A DNA stretch of 64,000 bases from Chryseobacterium sp. GVT01B (GCF_019970045.1 NZ_JAHXYI010000005.1:372001-436000); one strand, 5' to 3'. Positions 9,094 to 18,230 are shown, numbered from the stretch's first letter. The notes: a model not told the origin generated them from the sequence alone. Numbers and translations are program-made.

Positions 9094-10422
9094 ATGTCTT
9101 TAAATGTCATTGATTTAATTAAAGGACAATTAGGTCCCGCTTTGGTTTCACAGGCTGCCTCGCAGTTTGGAGAAAGTGAATCCGGTATTTCTAAAGCAAT
9201 TGGCGGATTGTTACCTGCTGTAGTAGGTGGATTAGCCAATAATGCAGATAAGCCTGGCGTTGTGGATGCTATTACACAAGCCTCTTCAAGTGGAATTTTA
9301 GGAAATTTACTAGGCGGTTCGTCCAGCAACCCTATTATTTCTAACTTGTTGTCTTCAATTTTTGGAGATAAAGTAAGTGGATTAGTTAATTCCATTGCTA
9401 GTTTTTCAGGAGTAAGCAATACCTCTGCTAGTTCTTTGTTAAACCTGGTGACTGGAGCTACAGTAGGCACAGTTGGAAAATATGCAGCAGACAATAATTT
9501 GGGTGCTTCAGGTATTTCCAGTTTGCTGAACGATCAGAAAGGCATTATTTCTTCCTTATTGCCGGCAGGTCTTTCTTTGGCTTCCTTTGGATTGGGAGCT
9601 GAAAATTGGTTTGGTCAGGCGAAGGAAACAGTTTCTTCAGTAACTTCTACTGCTAAAGATAACATCGCAGAAGGTGTAGCTACAGCAAGAGAAAATGTTT
9701 CAGAAGGAGCTAGAGAAGTGAGAGAACGATTTGAAAATAATAACAATAATAATCAAGGCGGAGGCTCCATCTGGAAATGGTTGCTTCCGCTTTTACTGTT
9801 ACTGGCAGCCGGGTATTTCTTGTGGAAACAGTGCGAGAAAAAACAAACCACTACCACAACTACTGCTACGTCTGACTCTGCGACGACCACTTCTACTGCA
9901 GATACCGCTACAACAGGAACCGCAACACCTGTTCCGGCTACTGCTAAAACCGATGAAAACATTGACCTTAACGGGGTAATGTTAAAAGGTTACAAAGGTG
10001 GTATGGAAGATCAGATGATTACTTTCCTAAAATCAGGAGCTTACAAAAATGCAGCTGATGATTCTGCACTGAAAGATAAGTGGTATGATTTTGACCATGT
10101 TAATTTCAAAATGGGAAGCTCTACTGAGCTTGAAGCAGGTTCACAAGGACAATTGGACAACCTGGTAGCTATCCTTAAGGCTTTCCCTGATGCAAAAATT
10201 AAAATCGGTGGTTACACGGATAAAACTGGAAATGAAGCTTCTAATGTAAAATTATCAAAAGCAAGAGCTGAATTTATCAAAGCTGCTTTAGCAAAAGCCG
10301 GAGTTGGAGCTCAGGTTTTAGAAGCAGAAGGTTATGGAAGTAAATTTGCTACTGTAGATGCAAAAGCTTCTGATGCAGAAAGAGCTGCTGACAGAAAAAT
10401 GTCTGTAAGATTTGCAAAATAA
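9094..10422 (+). CDS. DUF937-OmpA fusion envelope protein
   Basis: 442 residues. An N-terminal Gly/Ser/Leu-rich DUF937-type domain (about 1-190) resembles the YidB group. Next come a short charged stretch with poly-Asn (NNNNNQGGG), a single membrane segment (WKWLLPLLLLLAAGYFLW), a Thr/Ala-rich linker and a C-terminal OmpA peptidoglycan-binding domain. The OmpA signature is GGYTDKTGNEASNVKLSKAR. There is no signal peptide, so the DUF937 part is predicted in the cytoplasm and the OmpA part in the periplasm bound to peptidoglycan (inference from topology). It is followed by a terminator. Confidence 0.8.
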   Translation: MSLNVIDLIKGQLGPALVSQAASQFGESESGISKAIGGLLPAVVGGLANNADKPGVVDAITQASSSGILGNLLGGSSSNPIISNLLSSIFGDKVSGLVNSIASFSGVSNTSASSLLNLVTGATVGTVGKYAADNNLGASGISSLLNDQKGIISSLLPAGLSLASFGLGAENWFGQAKETVSSVTSTAKDNIAEGVATARENVSEGAREVRERFENNNNNNQGGGSIWKWLLPLLLLLAAGYFLWKQCEKKQTTTTTTATSDSATTTSTADTATTGTATPVPATAKTDENIDLNGVMLKGYKGGMEDQMITFLKSGAYKNAADDSALKDKWYDFDHVNFKMGSSTELEAGSQGQLDNLVAILKAFPDAKIKIGGYTDKTGNEASNVKLSKARAEFIKAALAKAGVGAQVLEAEGYGSKFATVDAKASDAERAADRKMSVRFAK

Positions 10423-10445
10423 TCTTTAGATTTAATAAAAATTAG

Positions 10446-10476
10446 ATCCCGGGAAGTAATTTCCGGGATTTTTTTA
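10446..10476 (+). terminator. Intrinsic terminator after the DUF937-OmpA gene
   Basis: Stem ATCCCGG / TCCGGGAT (7-8 bp) around GAAGTAATT, followed by seven T. Confidence 0.85.
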
Positions 10477-10508
10477 TGCCATGATTTCTCTGTTTACATT
10501 TATTTAAT

Positions 10509-10516
10509 TAAATTTG
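10509..10516 (+). promoter_or_regulatory. -7 promoter element of mntH
   Basis: TAAATTTG fits TAnnTTTG and lies 19 bases before the ATG of mntH. No clear TTTG at the -33 position. No metal-responsive operator was recognised. Confidence 0.5.
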
Positions 10517-10535
10517 TTAGTCATTTCTAACATTT

Positions 10536-11870
10536 ATGAATTTCAATATAAAAAACGCCTGGCGAAAAGATAAAACATCTCATTCCTTATCAGAGGTTTA
10601 TTCATCTATCAAAGTCCCTAAAAATGCAAATTTCTGGAGAAAATATCTTGCATTTGCAGGACCTGGACTGATGATTGCTGTAGGATATATGGATCCGGGA
10701 AACTGGGCTACAGATATTGCCGGAGGTGCTCAGTTTGGGTATACCCTGCTATCGGTAATTCTTATTTCCAATATTTTCGCGATGGTTTTACAGCATTTAT
10801 CCGTGAAACTGGGAGTTGTTGCAGAAAGAGATCTTGCACAGGCATGCAGAGATCACTTCAGCCCCACTACTAATTTTATTCTCTGGGTATTTTGTGAAAT
10901 AGCTATTGCCGCCTGTGATCTCGCCGAGGTCATTGGTTCTGCAATTGCGTTAAACCTATTATTTCACATTCCGCTAACGTGGGGAATTGTCATTACCACA
11001 GTGGATGTTTTAATTATTCTTTTACTTCAGGCCAAAGGTTTCCGATGGATTGAAAGTATTGTAGGAGGACTTATATTCATTATCCTTGCCTGTTTTGTCT
11101 ATGAAATCGTTATTTCTAAGCCTGCTTTCAATGAAATTCTGGGAGGATTGGTTCCTCAAAAGGAAATCATTCAGAATCCCGCAATGCTTTATATTGCTAT
11201 TGGGATCTTAGGAGCCACCGTAATGCCCCACAACCTGTATCTGCACAGCAGTATTGTACAGACCAGAGATTATACCCGGGATACACAAGGCAAAAAAGAA
11301 GCGATAAAGTTTGCTACCCTGGACAGTACGGTTTCATTGATGCTGGCTTTCTTCATCAATGCCGCGATACTTATTCTGGCTGCAGCCACCTTCCATACAA
11401 CAGGTAACGAACATGTAGCAGATATTCATGATGCTTATAAAATGCTTACCCCTATTCTGGGAGCTTCAATGGCAAGTATTGCGTTTGCTATTGCGTTATT
11501 GGCATCCGGACAAAACTCTACATTGACAGGAACTCTTGCAGGACAGATTGTAATGGAAGGGTTTTTAAATATCAGATTAAAGCCATGGCTGAGAAGGCTC
11601 ATCACAAGACTTATTGCGGTAATTCCGGCTCTTATTGTTGCTATCCTTTACGGTGAACAGGGAACGACCGAACTATTGGTTTTAAGCCAGGTCATTCTAT
11701 CCATGCAGCTAAGTTTTGCCGTTGTACCATTGGTTATGTTTACCAATGATAAAGCGAAAATGGGAGAATTCGTCAACAAACCGTTCCTTAAAATCTGCGT
11801 GTGGGCAATTTCCATTATTATTATTGTTTTAAACCTGTACCTTTTGTATCAAACGTTTACAGGAGAATAA
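10536..11870 (+). CDS. mntH: Nramp-family Mn2+/Fe2+ transporter MntH
   Basis: 444 residues with eleven hydrophobic helices. Both metal-site helices of the Nramp family are intact: DPGNW (53-57) in helix 1 and MPHNLYLHS (230-238) in helix 6, where the Met is the soft ligand that selects transition metals. The protein imports Mn2+ or Fe2+ with protons across the inner membrane. The N-terminal ~35 residues are cytoplasmic. It is monocistronic, followed by a 227-base spacer with inverted repeats. Confidence 0.93.
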   Translation: MNFNIKNAWRKDKTSHSLSEVYSSIKVPKNANFWRKYLAFAGPGLMIAVGYMDPGNWATDIAGGAQFGYTLLSVILISNIFAMVLQHLSVKLGVVAERDLAQACRDHFSPTTNFILWVFCEIAIAACDLAEVIGSAIALNLLFHIPLTWGIVITTVDVLIILLLQAKGFRWIESIVGGLIFIILACFVYEIVISKPAFNEILGGLVPQKEIIQNPAMLYIAIGILGATVMPHNLYLHSSIVQTRDYTRDTQGKKEAIKFATLDSTVSLMLAFFINAAILILAAATFHTTGNEHVADIHDAYKMLTPILGASMASIAFAIALLASGQNSTLTGTLAGQIVMEGFLNIRLKPWLRRLITRLIAVIPALIVAILYGEQGTTELLVLSQVILSMQLSFAVVPLVMFTNDKAKMGEFVNKPFLKICVWAISIIIIVLNLYLLYQTFTGE

Positions 11871-11893
11871 AAAATACAACTATAGTTTTTAAA

Positions 11894-12020
11894 TTGACTA
11901 TTGGACATTATTAGTGAATGGTCAATAGTCAGTTTTTGCTTCGCAAAGTCAATTTTTAAAACTACACACTTATAAAATTCACAAGCGAAGCGGATTGATT
12001 TATTCACTATTCACCTTCAC
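11894..12020. repeat. Intergenic inverted repeats
   Basis: Between mntH and grpE: GACTATTG (11896-11903) and CAATAGTC (11923-11930) are perfect inverted 8-mers. GCTTCGC (11938-11944) and GCGAAGC (11985-11991) form a second, partly overlapping pair. Near 12003 a short 7-base run (TTCACTA, TTCACCT) follows. It looks like a degenerate interspersed element; no gene is seen. Confidence 0.5.
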
Positions 12021-12097
12021 TCATTTTTCTGCCTTAATGTCCTGATTTTGGATTTGGCAGGCTCTTTGTCAAACAAACAGTAAATAAATATTGAATT

Positions 12098-12634
12098 ATG
12101 GAAAACCAGGATATTAACGAAGAAAGCATCAATAATCAGGAAGAAAACAACGTTCAGAATGACGCAACGTCTCAGGACAATGTGACAGCAGCTCCTTCAC
12201 CAGAAGAACTTTTGGCAGAAGAAAAAGACCGTTACATCAGATTGTATGCTGAATTCGAAAACTATAAAAAAAGAACAAGCAAGGAGAAGATGGAATTCTT
12301 CCAATATGCTAACCAGGAGATGATGGTTTCAATGTTAGGGGTTTTAGATGATTTTGAAAGAGCATTAAAGGAAATCGCTAAAAACGGAAACCCGGCTGAC
12401 CTGCAAGGTGTAGAGCTTATCTATCAGAAATTCAAAAATAAACTTACCGAAAAAGGCTTACAAACAATGGAAGTAAGAGCTGGTGACAGCTTTAATGTTG
12501 ATTTCCATGAAGCGATTACTCAGATCCCTGCTCCATCGGAAGATTTGAAAGGAAAAATCGTAGACGTTATTGAAACTGGATATACTTTAGGTGATAAAGT
12601 AATCCGTTTTGCAAAAGTAGTAACAGGAAATTAA
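12098..12634 (+). CDS. grpE: Nucleotide exchange factor GrpE
   Basis: 178 residues. An acidic, disordered N-terminus (1-45) and a long coiled coil (about 46-95, AEFENYKKRTSKEK) are followed by the beta-wing head domain with the GrpE signature (VDFHEAITQIPAP to VIETGYTLGDKVIRFAKVVV-like end). GrpE releases ADP from DnaK. It is next to dnaJ on the same strand, but a 101-base spacer with inverted 7-base repeats separates them. Confidence 0.95.
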   Translation: MENQDINEESINNQEENNVQNDATSQDNVTAAPSPEELLAEEKDRYIRLYAEFENYKKRTSKEKMEFFQYANQEMMVSMLGVLDDFERALKEIAKNGNPADLQGVELIYQKFKNKLTEKGLQTMEVRAGDSFNVDFHEAITQIPAPSEDLKGKIVDVIETGYTLGDKVIRFAKVVTGN

Positions 12635-12638
12635 AATT

Positions 12639-12728
12639 CATAAATGATAAATGATGAGTGATAATTGATGAATGTTTCACTTATTAGCTTTAGAATATCT
12701 TTTATCATTTATCAACAATCAATTATAA
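12639..12728. repeat. Fold-back pair of 7-base-period arrays between grpE and dnaJ
   Basis: Left array 12639-12673, five heptamers: CATAAAT, GATAAAT, GATGAGT, GATAATT, GATGAAT. Right array 12701-12728: TTTATCA, TTTATCA, ACAATCA, ATTATAA, which is the reverse complement of the same motif. The two can pair into an imperfect hairpin with a ~27-base loop. This is not a terminator type (no T tract, low GC). Confidence 0.7.
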
Positions 12729-12735
12729 AATTGTC

Positions 12736-13854
12736 ATGTCAAAAAGAGATTATTACGAGGTTCTTGAGATCAGCAAATCTGCATCCGCCGACGAAATAAA
12801 AAAAGCATACCGTAAAATGGCCATCAAATTTCACCCGGATAAAAATCCTGGTGATAAGGAGGCTGAAGAAAAATTTAAAGAAGCTGCTGAGGCTTACGAA
12901 GTTCTAAGCGACGATCAGAAACGTGCCAGATACGACCAGTTCGGTCACGCCGGAATGGGTGGAAATGGCGGTTTCGGAGGCGGTGGCTTCGGAGGCGGAA
13001 TGAACATGGAGGATATTTTCAGCCAGTTTGGAGATATTTTCGGTGGTGGTTTCGGAGGATTTGGTGGTGGCGGTGGAGGCCGTCAGCAGGTAAAAGGTTC
13101 TAATTTAAGAATCAGAATCAAGCTGAATCTTGAGGAAATGGTAAACGGAACTCAGAAAACCATTAAAGTAAAGAAAATGAAGATGGCAGAAGGTGCCACT
13201 TCAAAAACATGTCCTACCTGTAACGGTTCCGGTGTTCAGTTAAAAGTAATGAATACCATGTTTGGTCAAATGCAGACTCAAACTACATGTAGTACTTGTC
13301 AGGGAATTGGGAAAGTTGCTGACAAGATTCCTGCAGGAGCCAATGCACAAGGTCTTATCAAAGATGAAGAGGAAATCACGATCAACATTCCAGCAGGAGC
13401 AAGAGACGGAATTCAGCTGAATGTAAGAGGGAAAGGAAATGATGCTCCATTTGGTGGAATTCCAGGGGATTTATTGGTCATCATTGAAGAGGAAGTAGAT
13501 CAAATCATTAAGAGAGAAGGCGATAATCTTCACCAGGAACTGTATGTTTCTTTTGCTGAAGCTGCTTTAGGAACGAAAAAAGAAATTCCTACTGTAGGCG
13601 GAAAAGTAAAAATTACCGTTGATCCGGGAACTCAGTCCGGAAAGATCTTAAGATTGGCAGGAAAAGGACTTCCAAGCATCGACAGTTACGGAAAAGGAGA
13701 CATGTTTATCCACATTAATGTATGGACGCCACAAAAGCTTACTAAAGATCAGAAAGACTTCTTTGAAAAGCAGATGTCCAGCGGAGAAATGGTTGCAGAA
13801 CCATCCGGAAAGGAAAAAACTTTTTTTGATAAAGTAAAAGATTTATTCAATTAA
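12736..13854 (+). CDS. dnaJ: Chaperone DnaJ with a reduced zinc-binding domain
   Basis: 372 residues. The J-domain (1-70) has HPD at 33-35, followed by a Gly/Phe-rich linker (73-115), a central domain, and C-terminal substrate-binding and dimerisation domains. Standard DnaJ has four CxxCxGxG motifs binding two zinc ions. Here only two remain, CPTCNGSG (159-166) and CSTCQGIG (185-192), matching motifs 2 and 3 (zinc centre II). The places of motifs 1 and 4 read [12 protein letters not shown] and [12 protein letters not shown]. Centre I is therefore absent, although the length and the rest are normal. It works with DnaK and the adjacent GrpE. Confidence 0.93.
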   Translation: MSKRDYYEVLEISKSASADEIKKAYRKMAIKFHPDKNPGDKEAEEKFKEAAEAYEVLSDDQKRARYDQFGHAGMGGNGGFGGGGFGGGMNMEDIFSQFGDIFGGGFGGFGGGGGGRQQVKGSNLRIRIKLNLEEMVNGTQKTIKVKKMKMAEGATSKTCPTCNGSGVQLKVMNTMFGQMQTQTTCSTCQGIGKVADKIPAGANAQGLIKDEEEITINIPAGARDGIQLNVRGKGNDAPFGGIPGDLLVIIEEEVDQIIKREGDNLHQELYVSFAEAALGTKKEIPTVGGKVKITVDPGTQSGKILRLAGKGLPSIDSYGKGDMFIHINVWTPQKLTKDQKDFFEKQMSSGEMVAEPSGKEKTFFDKVKDLFN

Positions 13855-13857
13855 TAT

Positions 13858-13887
13858 AAAAAGAGACTTGTAAAAAGTCTCTTTTTT
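13858..13887 (+). terminator. Intrinsic terminator after dnaJ
   Basis: Arms AAAGAGACTT / AAGTCTCTTT around a 4-5-base loop, ending in T6. It begins within a few bases of the dnaJ stop. Confidence 0.85.
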
Positions 13888-13938
13888 CATTTAAAAGTTA
13901 GGGTTGAAAGGTTCAAAATAATCTTTAAGCCAGACCAT

Positions 13939-13975
13939 AAAAAATCCTACATTCTTACGAATACAGGATTTTTTT
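13939..13975 (-). terminator. Intrinsic terminator for the DUF808 gene
   Basis: Arms AAAAAATCCT / AGGATTTTTT around a 17-base loop. Read on the minus strand it lies 25 bases beyond the DUF808 stop and ends in a T run. Confidence 0.65.
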
Positions 13976-13999
13976 GGTTATTTAATTCTAATTCTGTTT

Positions 14000-14884
14000 T
14001 TATTTTTTTGTCGCCAATGAATAGATTCCTTTTCCTAATGTAAATACAGCAACCGCTGCCAATCCGCCAGCAACTCCAAGCGTAAGCTCTTTTAAAACAT
14101 CCGGCCAGGTTGGAAGTACGCCATGAAAAAATTCTATTCTATGTAGAAAAATTCCACCAGCAACCATTATTAAGGCAATTGTTCCAACGACTCCTAATAT
14201 TTTAATAACAATAGGTAAAGCCTTCACTAATAGATGTCCAAGGCTCCCGAAAAAACCTTTATCATTACTTTTCTTTATCAATTTAAAACCTGCATCATCC
14301 ATTCTTACGATCAAAGCTACAATTCCATAAACCCCAACAGTAGCAATAAACGCCACCAGGCTCGTTACTAAAATCTGCGTAATGAAAGGATGACTTTCTT
14401 CCAGTACGGTTCCTAAAGCAATAATAACGATCTCAATTGATAAAATAAAATCCGTTGTAATTGCCGATTTTACTTTCTGTTTTTCTATTTCTTCAGAACT
14501 TTTTTCTTCTTCTACAATTTCCTCTATAACTTCATGCCCCTTTTTGTCACGATGAAAAAGAAATTCTATTATTTTTTCAACTCCTTCAAAGGCCAGATAG
14601 AATCCTCCAAGGATCAATACATAATTAATAGCAGGAGCATACAACCAATTGAGTAAAAAAACGATAGGAAGAATAATCAGTTTATTGATAAATGATCCTT
14701 TGGTGATAGCCCACAGAACCGGAATTTCTCTGGAAGAAAGAAAGCCAGTGGCTTTTTCTGCATTTACAGCAAGGTCATCTCCTAAAATACCAGCTGTCTT
14801 TTGGGTAGCAACCTTACTCGTAACTGCTACATCATCCATCAATGCTGCAATATCATCTAAAATTGCAAAAAAGCCTGATGCCAT
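14000..14884 (-). CDS. DUF808 family inner-membrane protein (YedI-like)
   Basis: 294 residues. The N-terminus MASGFFAILDDIAALMDDVAVTSKVATQKTAGILGDDLAVNAE is the conserved DUF808 signature. Hydrophobic segments follow at about 65-95, 145-190, 215-245 and 265-290, with an acidic KEEKSSEEIEKQ loop near 125-137. The family is widespread and its function unknown. Probable minus-strand -7 box TATTTTTG at 14926-14919, giving a short leader. Monocistronic. Confidence 0.85.
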   Translation of the reverse strand: MASGFFAILDDIAALMDDVAVTSKVATQKTAGILGDDLAVNAEKATGFLSSREIPVLWAITKGSFINKLIILPIVFLLNWLYAPAINYVLILGGFYLAFEGVEKIIEFLFHRDKKGHEVIEEIVEEEKSSEEIEKQKVKSAITTDFILSIEIVIIALGTVLEESHPFITQILVTSLVAFIATVGVYGIVALIVRMDDAGFKLIKKSNDKGFFGSLGHLLVKALPIVIKILGVVGTIALIMVAGGIFLHRIEFFHGVLPTWPDVLKELTLGVAGGLAAVAVFTLGKGIYSLATKK

Positions 14885-15016
14885 ATTTTAATAATTTTTT
14901 AATCTTTGTTAAGTTCAGCAAAAATAAATATTTAATTCCGTTTTTAGATTCATAATCTGACAATAATTTTGAAAATTATAAGAATGATTAATCAATACCC
15001 AGCTTTCAATATTTTA

Positions 15017-15024
15017 TATCTTTG
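15017..15024 (+). promoter_or_regulatory. -7 promoter element that decides the next start
   Basis: TATCTTTG fits TAnnTTTG exactly. Transcription would begin near 15030, so the possible TTG start at 15022 would lie inside the promoter; the ATG at 15040 is preferred. Confidence 0.6.
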
Positions 15025-15039
15025 TTTAAAATCTATCCA

Positions 15040-15516
15040 ATGGATGAAAACTGGGAAACTCAATTACAAAGTATATGGTTAAAACTGGGAACAATACACC
15101 ATGAAGAGTTTATTCACCAAATTAGAAGTCATGTAGAATTACTAACGGATTCCCTGGCTATTGCTGATTTTGAAAAAGCCTGTGCTTTTGATTCAACGGG
15201 ATATGAAAAGGAAGCGGAACCTTTGTACAGATCTGCATTAGATCATGGTCTAACCGGTTTGCGAAGGAGAAGAGCAAGAATCCAGCTGGCAAGTACCTTA
15301 AGAAATAATGGAAAGATAGAAGAAAGTATTGATATTTTAAGGGAAGAAAAAGCTAATTATTCTGATGAACTGAATGATGCAGTAGACTCTTTTTTAGCGC
15401 TGTCCCTTTCTTCAGCGGGAGAATACAAAGAAGCATTATCATTAACCCTGAAAGCAATTTCAAAACATTTGCCCAGATACAATAATTCCCTGAGCCGCTA
15501 TGCTGAAAACTTATAG
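15040..15516 (+). CDS. Tetratricopeptide-repeat protein
   Basis: 158 residues from ATG 15040 (MDENWETQ), chosen over an upstream TTG that overlaps the promoter. Helical pairs with TPR spacing are visible: EKEAEPLYRSALDHG, RRARIQLASTLRNNGKIEESIDIL and DSFLALSLSSAGEYKEALSLTLKAI. It resembles the TPR_5 type of small cytosolic proteins. The function is unknown, probably protein-protein contact. No signal peptide. Confidence 0.75.
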   Translation: MDENWETQLQSIWLKLGTIHHEEFIHQIRSHVELLTDSLAIADFEKACAFDSTGYEKEAEPLYRSALDHGLTGLRRRRARIQLASTLRNNGKIEESIDILREEKANYSDELNDAVDSFLALSLSSAGEYKEALSLTLKAISKHLPRYNNSLSRYAENL

Positions 15517-15649
15517 CTTGCTACACAGTTTCCGGATAAATTATAAAGCTCTCGGCAGCTGAGTATTCAAATTCTTATGGATAATAAATTATGTGCTAAC
15601 AACATAACAAAAATCTGCTTACTTTTAACCGTTTTTAAAATCTGATACT

Positions 15650-17041
15650 ATGCGACGTCAATCCTCTATTTTAGTCTTACCATGTTCAATTTTTATGTTC
15701 AGCATATTTTGCTCTCCTTTAAAAGCCCAGACTGAAACGAATGTCAGCACTATTGATCAGGTAAAGAAAAAACAGGAAATAGACAGTATCATAAGAGCAT
15801 ACGCAGCTATCAATAAATTTAATGGAACAGCTTTAATCCATTATCAGAATAAAATCATTTTTGAAAAGTCTTACGGCTGGCAAAATGCAGAAAAAAAGAT
15901 CCCCAATCAAAACGAAAGTGTCTATCAGATTGCTTCTTTGACCAAATCTTTCACAGCTCTAATGATTATAAAATTAAGTGAAGAGGGAAAACTTTCTGTT
16001 CATGATCCCATCTCAAAGTTTATTCCCGATTATCCGAGAGGAAATGAAATCACGATAGAGCATCTGCTTACCCACAGTTCAGGTATCTATGAAGTATTGC
16101 AAAACAAGGAGTATTTCAGCCTGCTTCACACCGGAAAAAGTATTACCAGAGATAAAGAGCTTTCTTATTTTAGAAACGAGCCTCTGGCTTTTCAGCCGGG
16201 TACTCAATTCTCATATACCAATTCAGGCTATATTCTGCTGGGAATTATTATTGAAAAATTAACGGGCCTTTCTTATGAAGATGCGATAAGAAAAAACATA
16301 TTAAATCCTCTGAAGATGACTCACACAGGCTTTAATTATCTGGCTCTGAAAAGTCCATATAAAACAGTTCCCTATTCATATATTTCAAATACAAGACAGG
16401 AAAAAACAGAAGTCTGGAATTCAACATTAACGGGCCCTGCAGGACAGATTTACAGTACTGCTGAAGACCTTTACAATTATTATAAAGGATTAAGAGACTA
16501 TAAAATTGTATCCAAAGAAACATTTAAAAAAGCTACAACCCCATATTTGAGCGGCTATGGTTACGGATGGTTTATTGATGATCTGTATGGTAAAAAACTC
16601 ATCAACCATGGTGGAAATATAGAAGGTTCTACAAGTTATTTTGCCATGCTTCCTGAAGAGGATCTCAGCATTATTCTTCTCAATAATATCACGAGTAAAA
16701 AACTGGAAAAAGCAGGGAACACCATTCTAGCAGCCCTTTTAGATCAAACCTATACTCTTCCACAACCTAAGAAAGAAGTCACTTTAAGTACTGATTTACT
16801 TAAAAAATATGTGGGTAATTATAAACTTGCGGACGACAGTATTATTCATATTCTATACGAAAACGGTCAGCTCTTTATTCAGAGCAGTACTATTCCCAAA
16901 GTGAGAATGCTGGCTGAAAAAGAGGATGTATTTTTCCTGCAGGATGATGACAGCGAAATTTCTTTCATATTCAAGAAAGGAGAAAAAGATGTTATCAGTA
17001 TCAAAAAAGGACTTTCATCAAAAACAGCCGAAAGACTTTAA
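15650..17041 (+). CDS. Secreted serine hydrolase, beta-lactamase/class C-like family
   Basis: 463 residues with a signal peptide ending near KAQ27. The penicillin-binding-like triad is visible: SLTK at 96-99 (nucleophile Ser96), YTN at 189-191 and HGGN at 320-323. The surrounding consensus GKLSVHDPISKFIPDYP and LLTHSSGI is typical of the 'beta-lactamase' serine hydrolases (PF00144). The C-terminal ~100 residues resemble a DUF3471-like lipocalin module. These enzymes are esterases, D-peptidases or lactamases; the substrate cannot be inferred and resistance is not implied. The next gene follows after 53 bases on the same strand. Confidence 0.85.
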   Translation: MRRQSSILVLPCSIFMFSIFCSPLKAQTETNVSTIDQVKKKQEIDSIIRAYAAINKFNGTALIHYQNKIIFEKSYGWQNAEKKIPNQNESVYQIASLTKSFTALMIIKLSEEGKLSVHDPISKFIPDYPRGNEITIEHLLTHSSGIYEVLQNKEYFSLLHTGKSITRDKELSYFRNEPLAFQPGTQFSYTNSGYILLGIIIEKLTGLSYEDAIRKNILNPLKMTHTGFNYLALKSPYKTVPYSYISNTRQEKTEVWNSTLTGPAGQIYSTAEDLYNYYKGLRDYKIVSKETFKKATTPYLSGYGYGWFIDDLYGKKLINHGGNIEGSTSYFAMLPEEDLSIILLNNITSKKLEKAGNTILAALLDQTYTLPQPKKEVTLSTDLLKKYVGNYKLADDSIIHILYENGQLFIQSSTIPKVRMLAEKEDVFFLQDDDSEISFIFKKGEKDVISIKKGLSSKTAERL

Positions 17042-17094
17042 GTAATTTGACATCTATCATTGACAATACATCAATTTTTTCTTAAATTTAATTA

Positions 17095-17964
17095 ATGAAA
17101 AAGCTCATTCTCAGGTATCATTTTTTCGTAATGGGATGTTTCGGTTTTCTGCTGCAGTCCTGCAATACAAAGTTCAGAGTCTGGGTAGGTCCCGGAGGTC
17201 AGCAGAAAATTTACAATTTAAAATACGGTGAGCATAAAAGACAGAAAATGGATGTCTTTCTTCCCAAAGATTATGCTGAAGATTCTCCCGTTGTTCTTAT
17301 CGTTCATGGCGGCGCCTGGACTTTAGGTAAAAAGGAACACATGATACAGATTCAGAAAATGCTTTTTGAAAACAAAATTCCGAGTATCAGTATGAATTAT
17401 CGGTTAGTTTCTGCAAAGAAAAAAATCACTTATAAACAACAGCTTGAGGATATTGGCCTGGCGATTGAAAAATTCAATTCTTTAACGGAAAAAGCAGAAC
17501 TTCTGCCCAACAATTATATTCTTCTGGGAGAAAGTGCCGGCGGACATCTGGCATTACTCTACGGATATCAGCATTCTGATCAGATCAAAAAGATTATTTC
17601 TCTCAGTGGACCAACAGATTTTTACAGCGCTGAGTATCTTAAATCTTTTTATTCCAAATATACATCTCCCACTTTTCAAAAGGTAGTAGGCAGTAAATTT
17701 GACCGGAAAAATGTTTCTGAAGCCTTCAGAGAAGCCAGCCCTATTGCGAATATTACCAATGTTCCTACCCTCCTGTTTCAGGGTAACAATGATTTTCTTG
17801 TCAATCAGCATCAGGGAATTTCCATGGACTCAGCGCTTACCCAAATGAATATTCCACACAAGTTTATCTTTATGAAAGGTGCTGGTCATGCTCCAAGGTT
17901 CTTCAGTAAAAGAAAAAGAGACAGTATCATCTATCCCAACATTCTGGAATGGATCAAAAAATAA
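17095..17964 (+). CDS. Alpha/beta-hydrolase lipoprotein (esterase, BD-FAE type)
   Basis: 289 residues with a lipoprotein signal (LLQSC, Cys23). The oxyanion motif is HGGAW (71-75), the nucleophile elbow GESAG (145-149, Ser147), the acid is in GNNDFLV and the His in GAGHAPRF. This set fits the carboxylesterase/BD-FAE group that removes acyl or feruloyl esters. It probably acts in the periplasm or on the outer membrane. It may be cotranscribed with the upstream serine hydrolase. Confidence 0.85.
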   Translation: MKKLILRYHFFVMGCFGFLLQSCNTKFRVWVGPGGQQKIYNLKYGEHKRQKMDVFLPKDYAEDSPVVLIVHGGAWTLGKKEHMIQIQKMLFENKIPSISMNYRLVSAKKKITYKQQLEDIGLAIEKFNSLTEKAELLPNNYILLGESAGGHLALLYGYQHSDQIKKIISLSGPTDFYSAEYLKSFYSKYTSPTFQKVVGSKFDRKNVSEAFREASPIANITNVPTLLFQGNNDFLVNQHQGISMDSALTQMNIPHKFIFMKGAGHAPRFFSKRKRDSIIYPNILEWIKK

Positions 17965-18057
17965 TTATCTATTCAAAATAATTAAACAACTATCCTAACC
18001 AATTCGTTCATAAGAGTCTTTTAAATATCCAGTATAAAAAAAACAATTTTTGCCTGG

Positions 18058-18230
18058 TAGATGTATTTAAAAACGCTATGGTCGCAAAAGAATTTTAATG
18101 CTTATATATCTCGGTCGCAAAGACACTTCGTTCCTCTAGGCAGGTGACTTAGCTAAGTGAAACACCTCTGCGAACGAAAAAATAACAGATCATAATAATA
18201 ACCTTGCGAACTTTGCGGGGTAAAAAACAT
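18058..18230. repeat. Non-coding interspersed-repeat-like segment
   Basis: The 330-base gap 17965-18294 holds no gene. It has two GGTCGCAAA segments (18079 and 18114), imperfect inverted stretches around AGGCAGGTGACTTAGC, and CTTGCGAACTTTGCGGGG near 18203. The GC-richer, word-like character differs from ordinary AT-rich spacers here and suggests a repeat family. Confidence 0.4.

Noticed and set aside
15022..15039. TTG start for the TPR protein
   Set aside because: It lies inside an exact -7 box; the ATG at 15040 is preferred.
15650..17041. Antibiotic-resistance beta-lactamase
   Set aside because: The SxxK/YxN/HGG set is shared by many esterases and peptidases in this family; nothing here shows lactam hydrolysis.
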